Source of the DNA: CAVPKN01 sp964588495
GTDB taxonomy: Bacteria > Chlamydiota > Chlamydiia > Chlamydiales > JAAKFR01
Assembly (NCBI GenBank): GCA_964588495.1
Contig: CAZPPS010000010.1
Span: 9,457 to 73,456 of the forward strand
Length of the DNA: 64,000 bases
Direction: 5' to 3'
Of the stretch, positions 35,408 through 43,391 are shown one piece after another. How positions within the stretch are numbered: the first letter of the stretch is position 1; each line of letters starts with the position of its first letter. The translations under genes were made by a program, and so were the position numbers. The notes beneath the pieces were generated by a model. It ran no database searches and was not told the DNA's origin. It saw nothing but the letters and a program-made list of their open reading frames with translations.

Positions 35408-37189
35408 CTAAATTAACAGTTTTTTTAGGCTGCCTAAGAGCACGTCGAGCCGTTTGTCGCAGGAGGCGATGGCTTTTTCGACGGCATGGGAATCTGGGAG
35501 GTTGTGCTTTTCGGTGAGGGCGCCGTAGATTTTGATTTTGGGTTCGGTTCCGGAGGGGCGGACGACGATTTTTGTCCCATCTTCGAGCCAGAAGCGGAGG
35601 ACGTCTGATTTGGGAAGGAGAAGGGGCTCTTTGTGTCCGGTGGCTAAATTGAGAGATGTGTGGTGGAGATAATCTTCCAGAGTTAGAACGGGAATATCTG
35701 CGATCGTTTTGGGAGGGTGTTTGCGTAAATTTTTCATCATCTCCTCCATTTTGTCAGCCCCTTCTTTACCCTCATAGGTTAAAGAGAGGAGCTTTTCTCG
35801 GTAAACTCCGTAGGCTCGGTAGATTTCAAAGAGAAGATCGACAAGCGTTTCATTAAACAGTTTTTGCTGAAGAGCTGCTTCACAGAGAGCGGCGGCAGAG
35901 ATAATCGCGTCTTTATCCCTTACGTGGGTTCCGAGAAGGTAGCCGTAGCTCTCTTCTGCCCCGAAAATGAAGTTGTGTCTGGCAGTCAACGCATTTTTTT
36001 CCTCTTCCCATTGGTGAATCTTCTCGCCCACATATTTAAAGCCGGTCAAAACATCGAGACATCCGACATTGTAGTTCTCGGCGATTTTTTTGAAGAGCTC
36101 AGAGGTGACAATGGTTTTGATGCACATGGGCTTTTGAGGCAATTTTTTGGATTCCGTGAGCGCTCTGCAGACAAATTCGAGGAGCAGGCAGGCCACTTGA
36201 TTGCCATCGAAGAAAAAGGGTTTGCCCTTATGCATCACAACAACTCCGAGTCTATCTGTGTCCGGATCTGTCGCTATCAATAAGTCGCCGTTGACTTTCT
36301 CAAGCTCTTCAATTCCTAGCTTGAGGGCAGAATGTTCTTCGGGATTTGGGGATTTGACTGTGGGAAAATTGCCGTCAGGTTTGCTTTGGCTCTCGACGAG
36401 TGTGACATTCGAAAAACCCCACTCTTTGAGGGCGCGGGGGATCATGGTGATGCCGCTTCCATGAAGGCTTGAGTAAACGATGTGAAGTTTTTTGCCATTG
36501 GCTTGATCATCTTCAGCTTGAAGCTGCCACTCTTTGATCGCTTTTAAGTAAGCCGCATCAATCTCTTCATCCACTTCATGGATCAGCGCATTTTGGAGAG
36601 TTGTGGTCTTGATTTGCGAGAGTTTTGTGACTTTTTCCACTTCGTCGATGATATTCTGATCATGTGGAGGAAGGACCTGTCCGCCGTAGGACCAATAGAC
36701 TTTGTAGCCATTATATTTGGGGGGATTATGAGACGCTGTGATCAAAATCCCTGCGATGCACTTTTTGTGGAGCACCCCAAATGAAATGTTGGCGACAGGA
36801 CGGAGCTCTTTATAGAGAAAAACTTCGATCCCATTAGCAGCAAACACTTTTGCAGCTTCTTCGGCAAATGCACGTGAGTTGTTGCGGCAGTCAAAGCCAA
36901 TAAAAACAGAACGATTTGCATGTTGAAGAGGTTGTTGGTTGATGTAGTTGGCAAGGCCTTGGGTGGCAGCGCGCACGGTGTAAGGGTTCATCCGGTTGGT
37001 CCCAACGCCCATAATACCGCGCAAACCGCCCGTTCCAAAGCTCATCTGCTTGTAGAACGCATCGACCAGTTCTTCAGGGTTTTCTTTTTGAAGGCGGCGG
37101 ATCTCGTTTTTGGAGGTTTCATCGTAATCGCCTTCCAGCCACGTGTCGATATTCTTTTGTGTCTTTCGATCTACAACTGCTTGCACCAT
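35408..37189 (-). CDS. Phosphoglucomutase/phosphomannomutase family enzyme
   Basis: The 593-residue alpha-D-phosphohexomutase has all four signatures: the active phosphoserine loop TASHNPPKYNG (Ser153), the metal loop ATDPDTDRLG, the sugar-binding GAEESYGYL, and the phosphate-binding VRPSGTEPKIKIY. Length and FGTGGLRGIMG near residue 51 fit the PgcA/PGM2-type subgroup. It interconverts glucose 1- and 6-phosphate (or related sugars) for glycogen and cell-envelope precursors. Corresponds in position to CT295 (mrsA). Last gene of a minus-strand run starting at the CT296-like gene. Confidence 0.92.
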   Translation of the reverse strand: MVQAVVDRKTQKNIDTWLEGDYDETSKNEIRRLQKENPEELVDAFYKQMSFGTGGLRGIMGVGTNRMNPYTVRAATQGLANYINQQPLQHANRSVFIGFDCRNNSRAFAEEAAKVFAANGIEVFLYKELRPVANISFGVLHKKCIAGILITASHNPPKYNGYKVYWSYGGQVLPPHDQNIIDEVEKVTKLSQIKTTTLQNALIHEVDEEIDAAYLKAIKEWQLQAEDDQANGKKLHIVYSSLHGSGITMIPRALKEWGFSNVTLVESQSKPDGNFPTVKSPNPEEHSALKLGIEELEKVNGDLLIATDPDTDRLGVVVMHKGKPFFFDGNQVACLLLEFVCRALTESKKLPQKPMCIKTIVTSELFKKIAENYNVGCLDVLTGFKYVGEKIHQWEEEKNALTARHNFIFGAEESYGYLLGTHVRDKDAIISAAALCEAALQQKLFNETLVDLLFEIYRAYGVYREKLLSLTYEGKEGADKMEEMMKNLRKHPPKTIADIPVLTLEDYLHHTSLNLATGHKEPLLLPKSDVLRFWLEDGTKIVVRPSGTEPKIKIYGALTEKHNLPDSHAVEKAIASCDKRLDVLLGSLKKLLI

Positions 37190-37209
37190 TCCAGTCCCCT
37201 TAGTTTTTT

Positions 37210-37935
37210 TTAACCATAAAGGGCGTGGAGATTGTCTGCAAGAGGGGCAAAGAGCTTCTCATTCGATTCGGTAAATGCAAAAGGAAGGCCCTCATCGCCT
37301 CCTTCACAGATTCTGGAATTTAAGGCGACGGTGCCGAGAAGAGGGACGGAAAGTCTTTCCGAAAAAATGTTTCCCCGGCTTTTGCCAAAAGGAGGGCCCA
37401 CCATGTTTTCGATGAGGCCAAGGGTTTTGATTTTGAGAAGATCGAAAGCGTGGACAGCTTTTTGAACATCCAAAAAGGCGACTTCTTGTGGTGTTGTCAC
37501 AACCAGAGCGCCATCAACATGAAGGAGATTTTCAAGAGAGAGGGGGACATCTCCTGTGCCCGGAGGAAGATCGACAAAAAGGTAATCGAGCTCTGGCCAT
37601 TTGATTTGGGTAAGCATTTTGTCGAGCATTTTGTGGAGCATGGGTCCGCGCCACACAACCGATTTTTCTTCTTCCAGAAAAAAGCCCATGGAGGCGCTGT
37701 GCACGTTGAATTTGTGAAAGGGGAGGCATGAGCCATCGGCTTCGATTTTTGGAGAGAGATTGCGCAGACCCATCAGGATGGGCAAGGAAGGACCATAAAG
37801 ATCGGCATCGAGAATGCCCACTTTAAAGCCTTTGAGGGCCATCGCAACACTTAAGTTCACAGTCAAAGTGGATTTGCCAACGCCCCCTTTTCCTGCTCCG
37901 ATTAAAAGCGTTCTCTCAGCTATCTTTTTTTTCAC
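37210..37935 (-). CDS. Mrp/NBP35-family P-loop ATPase, lacking Fe-S cysteines
   Basis: The 241-residue protein has the deviant Walker A GKGGVGKSTLTVNLSVAMA, DADLYGPSLPILMG, VDLPPGTGDVPLSL and the GLIENM...PLLGTVAL segment of Mrp/ApbC Fe-S carriers. It lacks the N-terminal DUF59 domain. The CPxC cluster-binding motif that normally follows ENM is also missing (it reads ENMVGPPFGKSRG). It may be an ATPase without its own cluster. It overlaps the YkgJ gene by 20 bases. Confidence 0.85.
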   Translation of the reverse strand: MKKKIAERTLLIGAGKGGVGKSTLTVNLSVAMALKGFKVGILDADLYGPSLPILMGLRNLSPKIEADGSCLPFHKFNVHSASMGFFLEEEKSVVWRGPMLHKMLDKMLTQIKWPELDYLFVDLPPGTGDVPLSLENLLHVDGALVVTTPQEVAFLDVQKAVHAFDLLKIKTLGLIENMVGPPFGKSRGNIFSERLSVPLLGTVALNSRICEGGDEGLPFAFTESNEKLFAPLADNLHALYG

Positions 37936-38335
37936 TGCGTAGCCGGTTCTCTTCTATGGTTTCAAAAGGGACACAAGGAACTTCCTCGTTTATCCCTTCA
38001 CATTCTTTGGCAGTTTCATTCCAAGACTCGGAAGATTTTAAATTTTGGGGCCAAAAAGGGTAGGTGCGGCACTGAATCGGACGGGCGCCATACACTTCAC
38101 ACTTTTTATCTTTTAAAAAGATGCAGTCGAAGGTTTGTTTCATCTCAACTAAAGAAAAACGATTTCCAACTCTGCGCACATATCTTTGTATGAAAGTTTT
38201 GAGGGGCATTTGCAGAAAATCGGCCATCTCTTGCATTTCTTTTTCATTGACCCACACATAGCCAGGGGCCCCCGTGCAGCATTTGCCGCAACCTGTACAC
38301 TTGAATTTTAGACCCTCAGAATACCAACTGCTCAT
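37916..38335 (-). CDS. YkgJ-family cysteine cluster protein
   Basis: The 139-residue protein shows KCTGCGKCCTG near the N-terminus, then CIFLKDKKCEVYGARPIQC and a further Cys near KECEGI, the cysteine pattern of the YkgJ/UPF0153 zinc- or iron-chelating family. Function in the family is not settled. Its ATG overlaps the stop of the 35-residue gene (ATGA), and its end overlaps the Mrp-like gene, so it belongs to one translationally coupled set. Confidence 0.87.
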   Translation of the reverse strand: MSSWYSEGLKFKCTGCGKCCTGAPGYVWVNEKEMQEMADFLQMPLKTFIQRYVRRVGNRFSLVEMKQTFDCIFLKDKKCEVYGARPIQCRTYPFWPQNLKSSESWNETAKECEGINEEVPCVPFETIEENRLRSEKKDS

Positions 38336-38439
38336 TCTTCATCTTTCCTGCGGCGAATGTCACGCATACCTGCAACCACAAACAGTCCCAGGAAAATAAC
38401 GCAGATGATTCCGATGACAACAGCTTCACGATCGATCAT
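38332..38439 (-). CDS. 35-residue single-helix membrane protein
   Basis: ATG 38439 to TGA 38332 encodes MIDREAVVIGIICVIFLGLF then VVAGMRDIRRRKDEE: one hydrophobic helix and a charged tail with positive residues just after it. Both ends use ATGA overlaps, with the CT296-like gene upstream and the YkgJ gene downstream, which strongly suggests a real, co-translated gene. It is too short for most gene finders. Function unknown; a small membrane adaptor is plausible. Confidence 0.75.
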   Translation of the reverse strand: MIDREAVVIGIICVIFLGLFVVAGMRDIRRRKDEE

Positions 38440-38903
38440 AGAGTGATCACAATAGGGTTGAGGCCATTTGGTAGAAACCGCGTTGTAAAGACAACGAGAA
38501 AATAGCCGTGTTCAGAAGGGGCAAAGAGGCTTTTGACGCGCTCGTAATTTTTAAAAAAGCATCCTGTCCGTTTGTTCAAATCTACAAGGAGAGCGCAATC
38601 TTCTTCTTCAAATTCTACTGTTTCTGGAAGTGTTTCGTAGAAATGGTCGGAAAAAATCCGGAGCTGCTTTTTGTATAAAAGATCGGCGCACACATGTCCC
38701 CAGCCATTTTTTTTGATCAGATTGAGGATACGGGGAATGGATCTAAAAAGGTTGTCCTGGGGATAACCAGGGCTTTTTAAATGGACATTTTTAATCTCTG
38801 TTGCCAAACCTTTGGCTTCTGGTTTTTCAAGAAGTTCTTCGACTTCAAGATACCCATTGATGTTGAAAAATTTCTGTTGTTCTTTGGAAACGGTAAAACG
38901 CAT
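38436..38903 (-). CDS. CT296-like conserved chlamydial protein (PhyH/2OG-oxygenase-like fold)
   Basis: The protein of about 155 residues begins MRFTVSKEQQKFFNINGYLE, which resembles the start of phytanoyl-CoA-dioxygenase-like proteins. Its place between the phosphoglucomutase set and rnc matches C. trachomatis CT296, reported to share the Fe(II)/2-oxoglutarate oxygenase fold without clear catalytic residues (from memory). No HxD...H iron triad is obvious here. I use ATG 38903; a TTG at 38954 would place the start against rnc on the other strand. It heads the minus-strand operon. Confidence 0.75.
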   Translation of the reverse strand: MRFTVSKEQQKFFNINGYLEVEELLEKPEAKGLATEIKNVHLKSPGYPQDNLFRSIPRILNLIKKNGWGHVCADLLYKKQLRIFSDHFYETLPETVEFEEEDCALLVDLNKRTGCFFKNYERVKSLFAPSEHGYFLVVFTTRFLPNGLNPIVITL

Positions 38904-38959
38904 GCAGAGAGTATACTTGTTTTGGACTTTTAGGAAGAATGTGATTATTATCAAAACCT

Positions 38960-39670
38960 ATGAAGAACGATTTTTTTCCCGTCAAAGCTGTTGAAGAGAA
39001 GTTAAATCTCAGCTTTCAAAATAAAGATTTGCTCGTCCAGGCCTTTATGCACCGCTCTTTTTGGAATGAAAATCGGGAGGATGTGGCCGGACACAATGAA
39101 AGATTTGAATTTTTAGGTGATTCTGTTTTGGGGCTCCTTGTCGCAGAATACCTTTTTAGAGAGTATCCCAGGCTCGATGAGGGCTCTTTATCCACAATCC
39201 GTTCACAGCTCGTCGATGCCCCCGCGTGCGCTGGCTACGTCCAAAAACTGGAGATTGCCCCTTGGCTCCTTCTCGGAAAAGGGGAGCAGATGAATCAGGG
39301 AAAAGGGCGGGAGTCGATCCTTGCCGATCTTTTTGAAGCGCTCATTGGGGCTTTGTATCTCGACCAAGGGCTTGTGGCTGTTCACAATTTTTTCTTTAGC
39401 CACTTTAAAGACGAAGTGAAAAAAATGGTGGCAAATCCTTTGAGGAACTGGAAGGCCGAGCTTCAAGACTACACACAGAAAAAATTTCAAGAGACGCCGA
39501 CGTATCAAGTGATTGAAGAATCGGGACCTGCGCATAAAAAAATCTTTCGCATCGCTGTGTGGATCAATGAAGAAAAATGGGCAGAAGGGGAGGGATCTTC
39601 TAAAAAAGAGGCCCAAATCGAATCGGCCAAAAATGCCCTTCTAAAACTCGAGAGTTTCGATGGTAACTAA
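38960..39670 (+). CDS. rnc: Ribonuclease III
   Basis: The 236-residue enzyme has the RNase III signature NERFEFLGDSVLGLLVAEYL with catalytic Glu/Asp, a second acidic set in DLFEALIGALYLD, and a C-terminal double-stranded RNA-binding domain (about 160-230, ending GSSKKEAQIESAKNAL). It processes rRNA precursors and dsRNA. The end overlaps radA by 11 bases. Same order rnc-radA-hemC as CT297-CT299. Divergent from the CT296-like gene. Confidence 0.96.
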   Translation: MKNDFFPVKAVEEKLNLSFQNKDLLVQAFMHRSFWNENREDVAGHNERFEFLGDSVLGLLVAEYLFREYPRLDEGSLSTIRSQLVDAPACAGYVQKLEIAPWLLLGKGEQMNQGKGRESILADLFEALIGALYLDQGLVAVHNFFFSHFKDEVKKMVANPLRNWKAELQDYTQKKFQETPTYQVIEESGPAHKKIFRIAVWINEEKWAEGEGSSKKEAQIESAKNALLKLESFDGN

Positions 39671-41018
39671 GCAAAAAGTTGTGTGGTGTTGCGCTGAGTG
39701 TGGACACTCCCAGACAAAATGGTCTGGACAGTGTGCACAATGTTCCAAATGGAACACATTCCATGAAGAAATTTCTATTGAGTCTGTCTCTTCCCGTTTT
39801 AGTTCGGCTTCGGCCTTACCTTCAAAACCGGTGCGCGTTGGGGAAGTACAGCTCGAAAAAACGCCCCGCATCCAGACTCAAATGGGGGAATTTGACCGCC
39901 TCTTGGGAGGAGGCATTGTCCCTGGATCTTTAATGCTTGTGGGGGGCGATCCAGGAATTGGGAAATCAACCCTTCTTTTGCAGGCTTCCCATGCGTGTGC
40001 CAAACAAGGGCTCACAGTTCTTTATGTGTGCGGCGAAGAATCGGTGGCTCAAACGTCCATGCGGGCCAAAAGAATTGATGTTTCCAGCGACAACCTTCTC
40101 CTTCTTTCTGAGACTAATTTTTCTCTTATTAAAAATCAGATTGAGCAGATCGCTCCCGATATTGTCATCATCGATTCGATCCAGATTATCTACAAAAGTG
40201 AAATTCCTTCGGCTCCCGGTTCTGTTTCTCAGGTTCGCGAAACTGCCACAGAGCTGATGCATCTTGCAAAAGGGAAAGGGATCTCGATTTTTTTAATTGG
40301 CCATGTCACCAAATCGGGGGAAATTGCAGGTCCGCGCGTTTTAGAGCACCTTGTCGACACGGTTTTGTACTTTGAAGGGGACCGGCAACACAATTACAGA
40401 ATGATGCGCGTTGTCAAAAACCGCTTTGGCTCCTCCGATGAGATCGCTGTTTTCCAAATGCAGGAGCGGGGGCTCGCAGAAGTGACAAATCCTTCCCAGA
40501 TTTTCTTGGAAGAGAGGATGCGCGAATCCTCTGGTTCTGTGGTGATCCCCACAGTGGAAGGGACGCGTCCGATTTTGGTCGAAGTTCAGGCGCTCGTCAC
40601 AGACACAGTGTATGCAACCCCTTCGAGAAGATGCGCAGGGCTTGATCCGAACCGTTTAGCCCTTCTTTTGGCTGTTTTAGAAAAGCGTGTGGGTTATCAA
40701 CTCCATAACCGCGATGTCTTTGTCTCGATTGCTGGCGGATTAAAAATCGTCGAGCCCGCGATCGATTTGGGAGTGATTTTGGCAGTTGCCTCATCGCTCA
40801 CCAACCGCCGAGTCGATCCTGACACAGTGGTGATTGGGGAAGTGGGCCTTGGAGGGGAAGTGCGCAGCATTGGACGGATCCAGGAACGTTTGAAAGAGGC
40901 CAGTCACATGGGCTTTAAAAAAGCTGTGATCCCAAAACGGAATCTGGAGCCCAACATGCCCATTGAAGTGCTCGGAATTGAACGTGTGGAGGAAGCGATC
41001 CATGCCCTCATCCTTTGA
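39660..41018 (+). CDS. radA: DNA repair protein RadA (Sms)
   Basis: The 452-residue protein has an N-terminal C4 zinc finger (CAECGHSQTKWSGQCAQC), a RecA-like ATPase with Walker A GGDPGIGKSTLLLQ, the RadA-specific KNRFGSSDEIAVF motif, and a C-terminal Lon-protease-like domain. RadA is a branch-migration helicase in recombination and, in transformable bacteria, helps extend incoming DNA; comEC is also in this window. Its ATG lies inside the rnc 3' end. Confidence 0.96.
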   Translation: MVTKQKVVWCCAECGHSQTKWSGQCAQCSKWNTFHEEISIESVSSRFSSASALPSKPVRVGEVQLEKTPRIQTQMGEFDRLLGGGIVPGSLMLVGGDPGIGKSTLLLQASHACAKQGLTVLYVCGEESVAQTSMRAKRIDVSSDNLLLLSETNFSLIKNQIEQIAPDIVIIDSIQIIYKSEIPSAPGSVSQVRETATELMHLAKGKGISIFLIGHVTKSGEIAGPRVLEHLVDTVLYFEGDRQHNYRMMRVVKNRFGSSDEIAVFQMQERGLAEVTNPSQIFLEERMRESSGSVVIPTVEGTRPILVEVQALVTDTVYATPSRRCAGLDPNRLALLLAVLEKRVGYQLHNRDVFVSIAGGLKIVEPAIDLGVILAVASSLTNRRVDPDTVVIGEVGLGGEVRSIGRIQERLKEASHMGFKKAVIPKRNLEPNMPIEVLGIERVEEAIHALIL

Positions 41019-41664
41019 AATCGCGGTGGGAGCAAGAAACTCTCCTTTATCCAGAAAACAAGTGGAGGAAGTGTATGAAGAGCTCAAAAAAGTGCATCCA
41101 CATGTGGTTTTCAAGCCTATTTTCGTAGAAACAGTCGGTGATCGGGACAAAATCACATCTTTGCGCTCCCTCGATAAGACCGATTTTTTTACCCGTGACA
41201 TCGACCAGATGCTTTTGAAAGGGGAATGTCGGATCGCGATCCATTCAGCAAAAGATCTTCCAGATCCACTTCCGGAAGGGATTGTTTTGGCTGCTTTAAC
41301 AAAAGGTGTCGACCCCTCAGACTCTCTAGTGTTCCCTGAGGGCCAAACCACTCTTCCTGAAAAAGGAATTGTGGCCACATCTTCTGTACGGCGTGAAGAG
41401 TGTGTGCGAAAACTTTTCCCAAGCGCCCGCTTTGTAGACATTAGAGGCACTATTGGCGAAAGACTGGCTCAGCTCGAAAGCCGAAAAATTGATGGGGTTG
41501 TGATTGCTGAGGCGGCGCTCATTCGTTTGGGCCTGACCCATCTCAACCGGATCACCCTTCCGGGCGAGACAGCTCCTTTACAAGGAAAACTTGCGATCAC
41601 TGCCTGCGCCCACGATAGGGAAATACTTGAAATTATTGCTAGGTGTTATTGTTATTGTTGTTGA
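41002..41664 (+). CDS. hemC: Hydroxymethylbilane synthase (porphobilinogen deaminase), short form
   Basis: The 220-residue protein has GARNSPLSRKQ, FFTRDIDQML, the catalytic Asp region IHSAKDLPDPLP, ATSSVRREE, FVDIRGTIGERL and VVIAEAALIRLGL. It then stops soon after PLQGKLAITACA, so domain III, with the GGC cysteine that carries the dipyrromethane cofactor, is missing. Chlamydial HemC proteins are short in my memory; how cofactor is held is unclear. The start ATG 41002 lies inside the radA 3' end. The last codons (RCYCYCC) come from a GTT/ATT triplet tract overlapping the convergent gene. Confidence 0.88.
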   Translation: MPSSFEIAVGARNSPLSRKQVEEVYEELKKVHPHVVFKPIFVETVGDRDKITSLRSLDKTDFFTRDIDQMLLKGECRIAIHSAKDLPDPLPEGIVLAALTKGVDPSDSLVFPEGQTTLPEKGIVATSSVRREECVRKLFPSARFVDIRGTIGERLAQLESRKIDGVVIAEAALIRLGLTHLNRITLPGETAPLQGKLAITACAHDREILEIIARCYCYCC

Positions 41665-42109
41665 TGAATGGGTTTAATTTATTTAGCCCATCGGTCACCT
41701 GCTGACCTAGCTTGCTAGCTTCATTTGATAAAACTTGTGGGGGAGTTCTGGAATCGAATTTGTTCAACAAGGTACTTTTTAATTCACTTGTGTCAGTGAC
41801 TGAATCCAAAAATTCATTGAAACCTTCGTACTCTTTCTCCTTTTGCCACATTTTCACAATGCCGATGATCAAGAGAATGATGCTTCCTGCGCCCGCAACG
41901 CCAAAGAGGGTAAAGAAGGCGCCTGAAACTTGGGGATAATTGACCATTAGGGCAGAAAAGGTGGCGAGTGCGGCACACACAAACAGCGTAATGGCAGCAG
42001 CTTGTACGACGATTTTGGGACTCACATCCCAGTTTTTTGGATACCATTTGCTTGCAGTGCATTCGGCCCAGCAGCTTTTTGGGATAGCAACATTATTGGG
42101 ATCTGACAT
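41639..42109 (-). CDS. Inc-like membrane protein with asparagine tail
   Basis: The 156-residue protein has a polar N-terminus, a bilobed hydrophobic block (about 32-88: IVVQAAAITLFVCAALATFS, turn, FFTLFGVAGAGSIILLIIGI) and a hydrophilic C-terminus ending in six asparagines. The hydrophobic signature fits chlamydial inclusion-membrane proteins. The Asn run is the antisense of the hemC Cys/Tyr tail; the two genes share 26 bases. It is divergent from hemD. Confidence 0.72.
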   Translation of the reverse strand: MSDPNNVAIPKSCWAECTASKWYPKNWDVSPKIVVQAAAITLFVCAALATFSALMVNYPQVSGAFFTLFGVAGAGSIILLIIGIVKMWQKEKEYEGFNEFLDSVTDTSELKSTLLNKFDSRTPPQVLSNEASKLGQQVTDGLNKLNPFINNNNNNT

Positions 42110-42143
42110 ATTTTACCTCGTGTTTAAGGGTTGATGAAGAAAG

Positions 42144-42806
42144 ATGCCAAAACGTGAATTGAAACGCAAGGTCCTCTATTTAGGTTTAAGGATAGACAAT
42201 TTTATAACCGATGGTGAGCTTGTCCATTTGCCCATCATCAAAATTGTCCCACGCCCCTTTGCAGGCCCAATCCAAGAGGCTTTTGAGAAGTTGGACACCT
42301 TCTCACATGTCCTTTTCACAAGCCGCACGGCTGTTTCTATTTATTTGGAATACGCCAAAAGAATTCCTCATCTAGATTACATTTGCGTGGGCAGGCAAAC
42401 CGCCCAAGAGCTTCAGAAAGCAAATCTCAAAGCCAGCTATGTTGCAACCGATGAAACAGCTGAAGGAATTGTGGATCTTATAGAAAAGATGCCGCAAAAA
42501 CCTTCTCACCTTTTCTTCCCAAGATCTGCTCAAGGTCGGACAGTCATCTCTGACTATCTAATCGCTAAAAAAATTCCTTTTACAACGCTCGATCTCTACG
42601 ACACCGTTCCCAATCCGATCCCCATTCCCGACCTAGAAACCTTCGAGGAAATTATTTTTACTAGTCCTTCGACAGTTTCTGCCTTCTTCGAACGAGTCCC
42701 AATCAAGCCTCCATTAGAAAAATGCCGTGCCATTGGCCCCATCACGCAAAAAAGAATGGAAGAATTTATCCTAAATCCTTATAATTATGACCATGGGAAA
42801 ATCTGA
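42144..42806 (+). CDS. hemD: Uroporphyrinogen-III synthase
   Basis: The 220-residue protein fits the low-similarity HemD family. It has two alternating Rossmann-like lobes, SHVLFTSRTAVSIYLEYA early, DYICVGRQTAQEL in the linker, HLFFPRSAQGR, and EEIIFTSPSTVSAFFE with CRAIGPITQKRM late. It cyclises hydroxymethylbilane to uroporphyrinogen III. It is one gene away from hemC, the preceding haem step. Final bases overlap the next small gene by 20. Confidence 0.85.
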   Translation: MPKRELKRKVLYLGLRIDNFITDGELVHLPIIKIVPRPFAGPIQEAFEKLDTFSHVLFTSRTAVSIYLEYAKRIPHLDYICVGRQTAQELQKANLKASYVATDETAEGIVDLIEKMPQKPSHLFFPRSAQGRTVISDYLIAKKIPFTTLDLYDTVPNPIPIPDLETFEEIIFTSPSTVSAFFERVPIKPPLEKCRAIGPITQKRMEEFILNPYNYDHGKI

Positions 42807-43092
42807 AATCAATTCTATTTCAAGTCAGGGAACTACTTTTACTACAGTTCCCAAAGAAACCACGAAACTTACTAATAGAGAGAAAAGTGGATATTCTAGC
42901 CTAGATACAGTCTCCTCAGCAAAACGCCCGGCAGAAGATTCTGATAGCTGCTGCCCTGCCGCAGACCGTCTCTCCAACTGGTTTTCAGCTCTTTCTTGCT
43001 GCGAACAAACTTTCTTCATCTTCGGGAGCCTCTTAACTGTCGGCATCGTCTACCTCGTCACTCTGCTCGTCTTCGCCTGCAAAGATGACTAA
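42787..43092 (+). CDS. Small single-helix membrane protein, unknown
   Basis: The 101-residue product has a Ser/Thr-rich polar N-terminus (residues 1-60), a CCPAADRL and SCCEQ cysteine pair set, and one hydrophobic segment near the end (FFIFGSLLTVGIVYLVTLLV). Start could be ATG 42787 or 42793, both inside the end of hemD. Possibly an Inc-like or effector-like lineage-specific protein; no family is recognised. Confidence 0.55.
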   Translation: MTMGKSEINSISSQGTTFTTVPKETTKLTNREKSGYSSLDTVSSAKRPAEDSDSCCPAADRLSNWFSALSCCEQTFFIFGSLLTVGIVYLVTLLVFACKDD

Positions 43093-43096
43093 CTCC

Positions 43097-43330
43097 GCGT
43101 TTTAAACACAAAGTCGCAAAGTCGCGAAAACACAAAGGGTAAATTTTTTCTTTTTCTGTGTTCTCTGTGTGCTCTGTGGTTTTATAAATTCCCAAAAAGC
43201 TTTTTTATAAAAAGTGTGCGAGATAAAAAAATAACCACAGAGCACACAGAGAACACAGAAAAAGATTTTTTTTTGTTATCTCTACGTGGAGGACAGAATA
43301 CATGGTCTCGCTTTGCGTTTAGAAACACAA
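43097..43330 (+). repeat. Composite palindrome with CCACAGAG inner unit, outer family A arm partly degraded
   Basis: This fills the 299-base gap before sod. The inner unit (about 43151-43265) has arms TTCTGTGTTCTCTGTGTGCT and AGCACACAGAGAACACAGAA, a perfect 20-base match, around a centre containing TAAATTCCC and AAAAGC. The left outer arm AAACACAAAGTCGCAAAGTC is clear; the expected right outer arm is only weakly visible near 43308-43330. Confidence 0.8.
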
Positions 43331-43391
43331 AGAGCTGGTCAAATTTTGGTGGCTCTCCTATTCTAAGGCGAAAGTAACAGGAGACTAAGCT

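Noticed and set aside
40791..41450. 219-residue minus-strand frame over radA/hemC
   Set aside because: Antisense to two conserved genes; Ser/Arg-rich composition without motifs.
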